Shown: piece after piece, positions 33,803-41,845 of the stretch
Numbering within the stretch: position 1 is the stretch's first letter
How the letters are laid out: every line of letters begins with the position of its first letter
Source: Rhodobacterales bacterium 52_120_T64
GTDB taxonomy: Bacteria; Pseudomonadota; Alphaproteobacteria; Rhodobacterales; Rhodobacteraceae
Assembly: GCA_002162875.1 (NCBI GenBank)
Contig: MABA01000024.1
Location: 186,001-250,000 of the forward strand
Direction: 5' to 3'
DNA length: 64,000 nt
The notes under the pieces: model-generated
The model's input: only the letters and a program-made list of their open reading frames with translations
Databases searched by the model: none
Told to the model about the DNA's origin: nothing
Made by a program: the position numbers and the translations under genes

Positions 33803-34746
33803 ATAACCCCCGAAAAATAATCATCGACACTGATCCCGGCCAAGACGACGCCGTCGCAATCCTTCTAGCCCTTGGTTCTCCGGAACTTGAAGTGTTGGGG
33901 ATCACAGCGGTGGCCGGAAATGTGCCTTTGGCGCTGACCCAAAAGAACTGCCGTATAATCTGCGAATTGGCGGGTCGCCCTGACATTCCGGTATATTCCG
34001 GCGCAATTCGCCCGCTTGTGCGCGAACTTGTAACGGCAGAAAATGTGCATGGTAAAACGGGCCTTAACGGACCGGAATTGTCGGATCCGACGATGCCGTT
34101 GCAAGCGCAGTACGCGGTGGATTTTATTGTTGAAACGTTCATGAGCGAACCTGAAAACACGGTAACACTCTGCGTCCTCGGCCCGCTAACTAACATTGCA
34201 TTGGCCATGATCCGCGAACCCAAAATCATCCCACGAATTGCTGAAATCGTCTTGATGGGCGGTGGGTGTTTTGAGGGTGGAAATGTAACGCCGGCCGCAG
34301 AATTCAACATTTATGTTGATCCTCATGCCGCTAAAACAGTTTTTAATGCTGGTGTTCCGATCACCATGTTCCCCCTTGATGTCACTCACAAAGCGTTAAC
34401 AACTCGTAAACGCGTGGAAGAATTCAGATCGATGGGTACCAATGTCGGAATAGTCACAGCAGAACTTCTCGATTTCTTCGAACGCTTTGACGAGGAAAAA
34501 TATGGTACTGACGGTGGTCCATTGCATGACCCTAATGTTATCGCATGGCTGTTGAAACCCGAGCTCTACACTGGCCGCCATATCAACGTGGAGATCGAAA
34601 CTGCGTCTGAACTAACCATGGGCATGACCGTCGCCGATTGGTGGGGCGTAACCGATCGGCCGAAAAACGCCTTCTTTGTGCGCGATTTGGACGCTGAAGG
34701 CTTCTATAACTTGTTAGTGGAGCGGATTGGTGCGTTGTGCCCTTGA
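33799..34746 (+). CDS. Inosine-uridine preferring nucleoside hydrolase
   Basis: A 315-residue enzyme that cleaves the N-glycosidic bond of ribonucleosides for base salvage. The N-terminal calcium-binding Asp cluster IIDTDPGQDDAVAI is diagnostic, and MFPLDVTHKAL and GPLHDPNVIAW match further active-site segments, including the C-terminal Asp/His pair. GTG 33799 is coupled to the preceding small gene and has AAGGTA upstream. Nucleoside preference cannot be told from the sequence. Confidence 0.95.
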   Translation: MNNPRKIIIDTDPGQDDAVAILLALGSPELEVLGITAVAGNVPLALTQKNCRIICELAGRPDIPVYSGAIRPLVRELVTAENVHGKTGLNGPELSDPTMPLQAQYAVDFIVETFMSEPENTVTLCVLGPLTNIALAMIREPKIIPRIAEIVLMGGGCFEGGNVTPAAEFNIYVDPHAAKTVFNAGVPITMFPLDVTHKALTTRKRVEEFRSMGTNVGIVTAELLDFFERFDEEKYGTDGGPLHDPNVIAWLLKPELYTGRHINVEIETASELTMGMTVADWWGVTDRPKNAFFVRDLDAEGFYNLLVERIGALCP

Positions 34747-34834
34747 CTCCGCTGCCTTGAGGCAACAAATGCGCTGTGATACAACTTACATATGGCGCGC
34801 CACGGTGGCGCATAAGAATTAGGAGGACATTGTC

Positions 34835-35257
34835 CTGTCCGATAATGTTGACGCGGCTCAGATGACCGCAGATTCCGCGAATACCACACTTGGTAAAAGC
34901 GGCGACAAATCCGAGAGCGATGCGATGCTCGCCCGGATTCTCAAATTGCTTGAAGAAAGCAAAGCAGAAGATATTGTGACGATTCCGTTGCACGGAAAAT
35001 CCGAGATGGCCGATAATATGGTTATAGCTTCGGGTCGTTCCTCGCGGCAGGTTTCGGCATTGTCTGAACAGTTGTACAAGCTGATCAAAGAAGAGACCGG
35101 CATCATTTGTCGTACCGAAGGCAAACAGTCTGGCGACTGGGTGCTGCTGGACTGCGGTGACGCAGTCGTGCACATTTTCCGCCCTGAAGTACGTGATTTC
35201 TACCAGTTGGAAAAAATGTGGCAAACGGCCGGTGGTGATCAGCCCGAAGAGGACTGA
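34835..35257 (+). CDS. rsfS: Ribosomal silencing factor RsfS, likely CTG start
   Basis: RsfS binds L14 on the 50S subunit and blocks subunit joining when nutrients are scarce. Core blocks are ADNMVIASGRSSRQVSALSEQ and KQSGDWVLLDCGDAVVHIFRPE. The first ATG in frame (34862) has no ribosome-binding site, whereas AGGAGGA (34820-34826) lies 8 bases before an in-frame CTG (34835) that would give MSDNVDAAQM. An ATT at 34829 is less well spaced. From CTG the protein has 140 residues. rlmH follows one base after the stop. Confidence 0.88.
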   Translation: MSDNVDAAQMTADSANTTLGKSGDKSESDAMLARILKLLEESKAEDIVTIPLHGKSEMADNMVIASGRSSRQVSALSEQLYKLIKEETGIICRTEGKQSGDWVLLDCGDAVVHIFRPEVRDFYQLEKMWQTAGGDQPEED

Positions 35258-35258
35258 T

Positions 35259-35729
35259 ATGCGTGTCACACTATGCGTTGTCGGCCGCCTTAGGGCTGGT
35301 CCGGAACGCGACCTCATCGACGATTACCTCACGCGGTTTGACCGCACGGGCAGGGCACTTGGCCTTGGCCCGGCCTCGGTGATCGAGGTTGAAGACAAGA
35401 AGGGCGGAGGCTCGACGGCAGAAGCGGTGCTTTTGCGCAAGGCGATCCCCGACGGGGCGTTGCTGGTGACTATGGACGAGCGCGGCAAGGTGATGACGTC
35501 GCCCGATTTTGCCAACAAGCTTGCAGGATGGCGCGACGACAGTCAGCGCGATATGGCTATTGTGATCGGTGGGGCAGATGGCATTGCGCCTGACCTGCGC
35601 GCCGAGGCGGATTTCTCCCTTTCATTTGGTAAAATGGTTTGGCCGCACATGCTGGCACGGGTAATGCTGTGCGAACAACTCTACCGCGCGGCCACTATTC
35701 TGTCTGGCGGCCCCTACCACCGCGCCTGA
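35259..35729 (+). CDS. rlmH: 23S rRNA pseudouridine-1915 N3-methyltransferase
   Basis: A 156-residue SPOUT methyltransferase, the usual length. It methylates the pseudouridine at 23S position 1915 in assembled ribosomes. SAM-binding knot segments are IVIGGADGIAP and SLSFGKMVWPHMLARVMLCEQ, ending in the family-typical GGPYHRA. ATG 35259 follows GAGG of the rsfS end; the two genes are separated by one base, a widespread pairing. Confidence 0.97.
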   Translation: MRVTLCVVGRLRAGPERDLIDDYLTRFDRTGRALGLGPASVIEVEDKKGGGSTAEAVLLRKAIPDGALLVTMDERGKVMTSPDFANKLAGWRDDSQRDMAIVIGGADGIAPDLRAEADFSLSFGKMVWPHMLARVMLCEQLYRAATILSGGPYHRA

Positions 35730-35789
35730 TTGCTTGCGCTTGGGCGCGCACGATCTTAAATAAAGGTTAATCAAAACCGGAGGTTCCCG

Positions 35790-37313
35790 ATGCCCGCACC
35801 AAAACCCGTAGTCCTATGCATTCTTGATGGCTGGGGCTTGCGCGAGGAGCGCGAGAACAACGCGGTTGCGCTGGCGAACACGCCGAACTTCGACCGGATC
35901 ATGGCCGCGTTTCCAAACACTACCTTAACGGCGCACGGGCCAGATGTCGGCTTGCCCGAAGGGCAGATGGGGAACTCCGAGGTCGGGCATACTAACATCG
36001 GGGCGGGCCGTGTTGTCTGGATGGACCTTCCAAAAATTAACAATGCAATAACGGATGGGTCGTTTCAGAATAACGCGGCCTTGCTGCGATTTGCCGAAAA
36101 CTTGAAAAATACTGGTGGGACCGCACATGTTGCAGGGCTTGCCTCGCCCGGTGGCGTGCATGCGCATCAGGATCATATCGTCGAAATCGCGAAAGTGTTG
36201 ACGGGCGCGGGCGTTCCAGTAGTTCTACATGCATATCTGGATGGGCGTGATGTAGCGCCGAAAAGTGCCGATAAACAGATCGCCAAACTAGTAAATGATC
36301 TGCCGCCAGGCGCAAAAATCGGAACAGTTTGCGGACGGTTCTTTGCCATGGATCGCGATAATCGGTGGGACCGGGTGCAAGCCGCATTTGACGTTATGAC
36401 GACGGGCAAAGGCACGGTTGCGGATACGGCAAACGATGCGATTATTGCGGCTTATGAAGTTGGAGAGACGGACGAGTTTGCCTCGCCAACGGCCATAGAC
36501 GGTTACACGGGTATGCAGAACGACGACGGGTTACTGTTCGTCAATTTCCGCGCCGATCGAGCCCGCGAAATTCTGTCTGCACTTGCGGATCCGAAGTTTG
36601 ACGTCTTCGACGTTTCGGCCCGCCCGAAATTTTCTGCAATTTGCGGGATGGTCGAGTATTCGAACAAGCACAACGCCTATATGGATGTGATGTTCCCGTC
36701 TGAAGAAATCGTTAACACACTTGGCCACTGGGTTTCGAGCCACGGGAAAACTCAATACCGGTTGGCGGAAACCGAGAAATACCCACATGTGACGTTCTTC
36801 ATGAACGGCGGCGAGGAAAACCCCGAGACTGGCGAAGACCGCTACGTCGCCCCAAGCCCCAGAGTAAAAACCTACGACATGCAGCCCGAGATGTCGGCGG
36901 CTGAAGTTACAGACCATTTGGTCGATGCTATAAGCGGGCAGGTTTACGACCTGATAATCGTGAATTTCGCCAATCCCGATATGGTTGGCCACACAGGCGA
37001 TCTTCAGGCAGCCATGCAAGCTTGCGAAGCCGTGGACGAGGGTGTGGGAAAAGCGTTAGCCGCGTTAAAAAACGTCAACGGTGCGATGATTTTGACGGCT
37101 GACCACGGCAATTGCGAAACGATGGTCGACCCCGAAACTGGCGAGCCACACACCGCGCACACCCTAAATCCGGTTCCGGTTGTGCTGATCGGCGGTCCAG
37201 AGGGCGCCAAAATACGCAGCGGTGGGCGGTTGGGTGATCTGGCGCCAAGCCTTCTGCAATTGATGGAATTGCCGATCCCGAAAGAAATGACAGGACAATC
37301 CCTGATCGTTTAG
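35790..37313 (+). CDS. gpmI: Phosphoglycerate mutase, cofactor-independent
   Basis: A 507-residue glycolytic/gluconeogenic enzyme interconverting 3- and 2-phosphoglycerate with two Mn ions. It begins VVLCILDGWGLREERENNAV; the phospho-serine lies in GQMGNSEVGHTNIGAGR. The second metal segment is NFANPDMVGHTGD and the final one LTADHGNCE, with HTLNPVPVVLIGG after it. AGG lies upstream of ATG 35790. Family length is normal (about 510). Confidence 0.97.
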   Translation: MPAPKPVVLCILDGWGLREERENNAVALANTPNFDRIMAAFPNTTLTAHGPDVGLPEGQMGNSEVGHTNIGAGRVVWMDLPKINNAITDGSFQNNAALLRFAENLKNTGGTAHVAGLASPGGVHAHQDHIVEIAKVLTGAGVPVVLHAYLDGRDVAPKSADKQIAKLVNDLPPGAKIGTVCGRFFAMDRDNRWDRVQAAFDVMTTGKGTVADTANDAIIAAYEVGETDEFASPTAIDGYTGMQNDDGLLFVNFRADRAREILSALADPKFDVFDVSARPKFSAICGMVEYSNKHNAYMDVMFPSEEIVNTLGHWVSSHGKTQYRLAETEKYPHVTFFMNGGEENPETGEDRYVAPSPRVKTYDMQPEMSAAEVTDHLVDAISGQVYDLIIVNFANPDMVGHTGDLQAAMQACEAVDEGVGKALAALKNVNGAMILTADHGNCETMVDPETGEPHTAHTLNPVPVVLIGGPEGAKIRSGGRLGDLAPSLLQLMELPIPKEMTGQSLIV

Positions 37314-37453
37314 GCGGGCGACCGCCCATTCACTTGAAGAAAATGTGATCGGTTTCCACTTAAAGGCTGGTGTAGAAACGCAGGAAAGGCTCTATATAGA
37401 CTCTAGCCTCGTGCCAGATTCCCGTTTCGGGCGAAAACATAGGATGTATTTGA

Positions 37454-38785
37454 ATGAAAAAGATTCTCTTAGGAACATTGGCCGGTGCCGTAGCTGGTCT
37501 GGTTATCGCCGTGCAAGTTTCTGCCCCGATAAATGCACAAGAGAGTACCCGTCTTCAAACAACCTATGAACAACTTGACCTGTTTGGCGACATCTTCGAA
37601 CGTATTCGTTCAACATACGTCGAGGAAGTCGATGATGTAGCCTTGATCGAGGCTGCGATTAACGGGATGCTAACCTCGCTTGATCCACACTCCAGCTACT
37701 TGCCGCCAAAAGATTACGACGAAATGCAGGTCGAAACCCGCGGCGAGTTCGGTGGCCTTGGCATTGAAGTGACACAAGAGGATGGCTTCGTGAAAGTCGT
37801 CTCGCCTATTGATGATACTCCTGCATATCGTGCTGGTATCGAAGCTGGCGATTTTGTTACCCATATCGACGGTGAAAGTGTTCTCGGCCTGACGCTAGAT
37901 GATGCAGTCGAGCTGATGCGCGGCGCAGTCGGAGAAGAGATTGTTCTGACGATTTTTCGCGTAGGTACGGATGAGCCGTTCGATGTGACCATCGTGCGCG
38001 ACATCATCAAGTTGACTGCCGTGAAAGTTCGAACCGAAGGCCGTGCAATCGTGGTTCGGATAACGTCGTTTACCGAAAAAACCTACTCAAACCTTGTTGA
38101 AGGTGTTGCCGAGGAGATTGAGGCCAACGGTGGTGTCGATAACATCGACGGTTTCGTTCTAGACCTTCGGAACAACCCAGGTGGACTTCTTAGTCAGGCT
38201 ATCGCGGTTTCCGATGCCTTCCTTGACGCTGGTGAAATCGTCTCGACTCGTGGCCGAAACGAGCGAGACAGTGATCGTTTCAACGCCCAGTTGGGCGATT
38301 TGGCTGATGGAAAACCAATTGTCATCCTAATCAACGGGGGGTCTGCTTCTGCGTCTGAAATTGTGGCTGGTGCATTGCAAGACCACCGCCGTGCGATTGT
38401 GATCGGGACGAAAAGTTTCGGCAAAGGGTCCGTTCAAACGATCATGCCGATCGCCGGCAGCGGCGCTATGCGCTTGACGACGGCACGGTATTACACACCA
38501 TCGGGCCGTTCCATCCAGGCTTTGGGTATCACGCCAGACATTCTGGTTGAACAACGCCCGAGAGTCGAAGACGACGAGAGTACGGAAGAGCAAGAACGCC
38601 GCCGTAGCCGCTCCGAGGCTGATCTGCGTGGATCGTTGAACAACGACTCTTTAACTGATGAAGAAATCGAGTTGCTGGAAGCCGAGCGTGCTGAACAAGA
38701 AGAAATCGCCGCCCTCCGGGACGAGGATTTCCAATTGTCTTATGGTCTCGATATTCTGCGCGGACTGAACGTGTTGGCCAAATAA
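37454..38785 (+). CDS. ctpA: C-terminal processing protease CtpA (S41)
   Basis: A 443-residue periplasmic carboxyl-terminal protease. An N-terminal signal/anchor (LLGTLAGAVAGLVIAVQVSA) is followed by a PDZ domain (about 85-165, from EFGGLGIEV) and the peptidase domain with the catalytic Ser in NGGSASASEIVAGAL and the Lys in GTKSFGKGSVQT. The C-terminus carries a charged Glu/Arg-rich segment. Related CtpA proteases trim envelope and cell-wall-acting proteins. rppH follows 4 bases after the stop. In related genomes an EnvC-type gene often sits between gpmI and ctpA; it is missing here. Confidence 0.95.
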   Translation: MKKILLGTLAGAVAGLVIAVQVSAPINAQESTRLQTTYEQLDLFGDIFERIRSTYVEEVDDVALIEAAINGMLTSLDPHSSYLPPKDYDEMQVETRGEFGGLGIEVTQEDGFVKVVSPIDDTPAYRAGIEAGDFVTHIDGESVLGLTLDDAVELMRGAVGEEIVLTIFRVGTDEPFDVTIVRDIIKLTAVKVRTEGRAIVVRITSFTEKTYSNLVEGVAEEIEANGGVDNIDGFVLDLRNNPGGLLSQAIAVSDAFLDAGEIVSTRGRNERDSDRFNAQLGDLADGKPIVILINGGSASASEIVAGALQDHRRAIVIGTKSFGKGSVQTIMPIAGSGAMRLTTARYYTPSGRSIQALGITPDILVEQRPRVEDDESTEEQERRRSRSEADLRGSLNNDSLTDEEIELLEAERAEQEEIAALRDEDFQLSYGLDILRGLNVLAK

Positions 38786-38789
38786 TCGG

Positions 38790-39275
38790 ATGACTGAAGA
38801 AGAACTCGAAGCGCTTCCATATCGTCCGAACGTCGGGTTGATGGTGCTAAATGCGCAAGGGAAGGTCTTTACGGGGCAGCGCCTTGATAGTCCCGGCGCG
38901 GCTTGGCAGATGCCCCAAGGCGGTATTGACGAGGGTGAAGATGCTGAAGTTGCGGCCTATCGGGAGCTGAGGGAAGAAACTGGAATTGCGCCTGAAATGG
39001 TTCAGATTTTGGCACAATCCTCTGACTGGATAACCTACGATTTTCCCGTAGAACTTGCGAAGAAGCTTTGGAAGGGTGGATACCGCGGGCAAAAACAGCG
39101 CTGGTTTTTGATGCGATTTACCGGACTTGATGGCCAGATCAACATCACAACTGATGAACCCGAATTTTCCGAGTGGCGTTGGATGTCACCCGATGAGCTG
39201 CTGGACAACATCGTGCCGTTCAAACGCTCGGTTTATGAGCAGGTGCTAGAGGAATTCCGCGAGTATTTGCGCTGA
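38790..39275 (+). CDS. rppH: RNA pyrophosphohydrolase (Nudix)
   Basis: A 161-residue Nudix enzyme that removes pyrophosphate from mRNA 5' ends, triggering decay. The complete Nudix box is GGIDEGEDAEVAAYRELREE followed by TGI. The start YRPNVGLMVLNAQGKVFTGQR and the later GQKQRWFLMRF are typical of RppH. It follows ctpA by 4 bases. Confidence 0.96.
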   Translation: MTEEELEALPYRPNVGLMVLNAQGKVFTGQRLDSPGAAWQMPQGGIDEGEDAEVAAYRELREETGIAPEMVQILAQSSDWITYDFPVELAKKLWKGGYRGQKQRWFLMRFTGLDGQINITTDEPEFSEWRWMSPDELLDNIVPFKRSVYEQVLEEFREYLR

Positions 39276-39278
39276 ATC

Positions 39279-39860
39279 CTAAAGTTCGGACAACAAGATA
39301 AACGGGAAAAACACGCCCGACGACCAAACACCGAACCACTCAACACCATCAACTGTGCTTGTTTCGCCCTGATCGACAAGGCGGTAAAAACTTTTACGAT
39401 CTATTAAGGCTTCAAGATTAGTGCGCACCAGAACGTAGGGTGACGGTTCGCCGTGATCAGGGTTTAGAACAACCCGGATCGGGTTGTCCGGCCCGACTTG
39501 CACTGTTTCGCCGACATTGGTGGTAAACGTAATCACCTTGTCTGCCACGTCGAAATCCACGGCCACAAAAGGCGCGTCATCAACTTTTATGCCGACTTTT
39601 TCGACCGGTGTCACCAGAAAATACTCGTCCCCGTCTTTGCGGATAATAGTCGAGAACAGCTTAACCATTCGTTTGCGTCCAATCGGGGTGCCAAGGTAAT
39701 ACCACGTTCCATCGCGCGCGATCCGCATGTCCAGATCCCCGCAAAATGGCGGGTTCCACAGATGAACGGGAGCAGGCCCTTTGCCTTTGGCTGCCTTGGA
39801 CGCGGCGGATGCGATTGTGTCAGCGTTCGCGGTCACAGATTTCTGATGAGAATCGGACAT
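39279..39860 (-). CDS. DUF1285 family protein
   Basis: A 193-residue protein of the uncharacterised DUF1285 family: PPFCGDLDMRIARDGTWYYL, RKRMVKLFSTIIRKDGDEYF and YLVTPVEKVGIKVDDAPF-like segments are the family core. No signal peptide or membrane segment. ATG 39860 has GAGGG close upstream; a longer frame exists but lacks such a site. It converges with rppH and diverges from moxR, next to which this family is often found in alphaproteobacteria (from memory, not checked). Confidence 0.85.
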   Translation of the reverse strand: MSDSHQKSVTANADTIASAASKAAKGKGPAPVHLWNPPFCGDLDMRIARDGTWYYLGTPIGRKRMVKLFSTIIRKDGDEYFLVTPVEKVGIKVDDAPFVAVDFDVADKVITFTTNVGETVQVGPDNPIRVVLNPDHGEPSPYVLVRTNLEALIDRKSFYRLVDQGETSTVDGVEWFGVWSSGVFFPFILLSEL

Positions 39861-39959
39861 TACCCTCTGCCTTATTATGGTTTGCTGTACTAGGATAGCC
39901 ATGCATATGGGCCGTTGCAATCCAGCCAGCGGCAAAAATCATTTGATAAAGGGGTGGGT

Positions 39960-40958
39960 ATGTCGAACCCGGACATTGAAGCTTTCGAGGAAATCTCGGC
40001 AAAGCTGACACAAGTGCAAGAGATGATCTCGCGTCGTATTATCGGACAAACCCAAGTCGTTGACGAAACTTTGATCGCAATTTTGTGCGGTGGGCACGGC
40101 CTGCTGGTCGGCGCACCCGGTTTGGCAAAAACCCGTCTGGTGGAGGTGATGGGCGTTGTCCTTGGACTCGCGTCCAATCGTGTGCAGTTCACGCCGGACT
40201 TGATGCCAGCCGATATTCTGGGGGCGGAGGTTCTGGAAACAGCTGCCGACGGCACCCGCGCTTTTCGATTTATCGAAGGCCCGATATTTTGCCAACTTCT
40301 GATGGCGGACGAGATTAATCGCGCCAGCCCTCGTACGCAATCCGCGCTGTTACAGGCAATGCAAGAACATCATGTTTCGGTCGCCGGGCAAAGGCGGGAT
40401 TTACCGGCGCCGTTCCACGTTCTCGCCACGCAAAACCCGATTGAGCAGGAGGGCACATATCCGTTGCCCGAAGCACAACTTGACCGTTTCTTGTTGCAAA
40501 TTGACGTGGACTACCCTGATCGGGAAGCCGAACGCGACATCGTTTTGGCCACCACTGGAATTGAGGATGCACAAGTTTCCGCAGTCTTTGACGCTGAAGG
40601 TTTAATCGCGGCCCAAACCGGCGTTCGACGCATGCCGATTGGTGAGAATATAATAGAGTTAATCCTGGACCTTGTCCGCGCCGCGCGACCAGGGGAGGAG
40701 GCGTCAGACCTTGTTAACGCTTCGGTAAGCTGGGGTCCCGGGCCGCGTGCTGCACAATCGTTGTCGCTGGCTGTTCGTGCGCGCGCTTTGATGGACGGGC
40801 GCTTCGCCCCGAATACCAACGATATTGCTGCACTAGCCAAACCGATTCTGAAGCATCGCATGGCGCTGGGATTCGCGGCGCGGGCCGACGGGTTAACTGT
40901 CGATAAACTTATCTCGACACTGGTCGATCAGGTTCTGGGCAAGGGGAATTCTGCTTGA
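39960..40958 (+). CDS. MoxR-family AAA+ ATPase
   Basis: A 332-residue MoxR ATPase, a chaperone-like family that usually matures or inserts partner proteins. Walker A is GAPGLAKTRLVE at about residue 50 and Walker B LLMADEINRASPRTQSALLQ. The C-terminal lid (LMDGRFAPNTNDIAALAKPILKHR) is typical. ATG 39960 with GGGGTGG upstream. It starts a four-gene set in which every junction overlaps, so its client is likely one of the three downstream proteins. Confidence 0.95.
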   Translation: MSNPDIEAFEEISAKLTQVQEMISRRIIGQTQVVDETLIAILCGGHGLLVGAPGLAKTRLVEVMGVVLGLASNRVQFTPDLMPADILGAEVLETAADGTRAFRFIEGPIFCQLLMADEINRASPRTQSALLQAMQEHHVSVAGQRRDLPAPFHVLATQNPIEQEGTYPLPEAQLDRFLLQIDVDYPDREAERDIVLATTGIEDAQVSAVFDAEGLIAAQTGVRRMPIGENIIELILDLVRAARPGEEASDLVNASVSWGPGPRAAQSLSLAVRARALMDGRFAPNTNDIAALAKPILKHRMALGFAARADGLTVDKLISTLVDQVLGKGNSA

Positions 40959-41845
40959 ATCAATCCCGTCCCTCTGCTGATCTTCGCGCGGCAAGTGAAG
41001 GTCTCGCCACTACATTACCCGCCCTTATGGTCGAGGCGTCGCGCCTCGCGGCCAACGTGGCGATGGGGGATCACGGGCGCAGGCGGGCCGGTGTGGGCGA
41101 GGATTTTTGGCAATATAGGCAAGCATTGCCCGGGGATGATCTTGCGACGGTCGATTGGCGGCGATCTGGCAGGTCCGACACGGCCTATGTTCGCGAACGC
41201 GAATGGGAAGCCGCACACACCGTCGCGATTTGGTCGGATTCTGCGAAATCGATGGACTACAGCGGCAAACGAGGTGTCCCGAGCAAGGGCGAACGTGCGA
41301 ATTTGTTGGCCATGGCCCTGTCCATTCTGCTGTCCAAGACGGGCGAGCGGATTGCGTTTCCAGCAACAATCGCCGCAACACCTCGATCGGGTGAGCATCA
41401 ATTGCAACGTGTTGCACAAGCCATTTCGAGCATCGGTGAAAAGCGTCCGGAATACGGTGTTGTTCCGGAATTCGGTGATATCAAAGCCGCACGGAGTGTA
41501 TTTTTGTCGGATTTCCTAGGCGCTGGCGATCAAATATTCACACCCATGAAGGGTATTGCTGAACGCGCCGGATCAGGGTGTTTGGTTCAAATTCTGGATG
41601 ACACCGAAGAAACTTTTCCCTTTGACGGGCGGGTAGTATTTGAAAGCATGGGGGGCGCGTTGTCGTTTGAAACCCACCGCGCCAAAAGCTTGCGCGAGGA
41701 ATATCGTGAACAACTGGCAGAACGATGTGCGGCATTAGAAGATTTTGCGCGACAAGTTGGTTGGCAATATCTGAAACACCACACTTCTGAAAGCCCACGC
41801 GCAGCCTTGTTGTGGTTGTATATGGCAATCGGGACATCGCGATGA
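40955..41845 (+). CDS. DUF58 domain protein
   Basis: A 296-residue protein with the DUF58 core near the N-terminus (FWQYRQALPGDDLATVDWRR, then TAYVREREWE) and a von Willebrand-like continuation (VAIWSDSAKSMDYS, a degenerate MIDAS). DUF58 proteins are common partners of MoxR ATPases. Start is TTG 40955 overlapping the moxR stop (TTGA) with GGGGAA upstream. No signal peptide is seen. The molecular role is unknown. Confidence 0.88.
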   Translation: MNQSRPSADLRAASEGLATTLPALMVEASRLAANVAMGDHGRRRAGVGEDFWQYRQALPGDDLATVDWRRSGRSDTAYVREREWEAAHTVAIWSDSAKSMDYSGKRGVPSKGERANLLAMALSILLSKTGERIAFPATIAATPRSGEHQLQRVAQAISSIGEKRPEYGVVPEFGDIKAARSVFLSDFLGAGDQIFTPMKGIAERAGSGCLVQILDDTEETFPFDGRVVFESMGGALSFETHRAKSLREEYREQLAERCAALEDFARQVGWQYLKHHTSESPRAALLWLYMAIGTSR

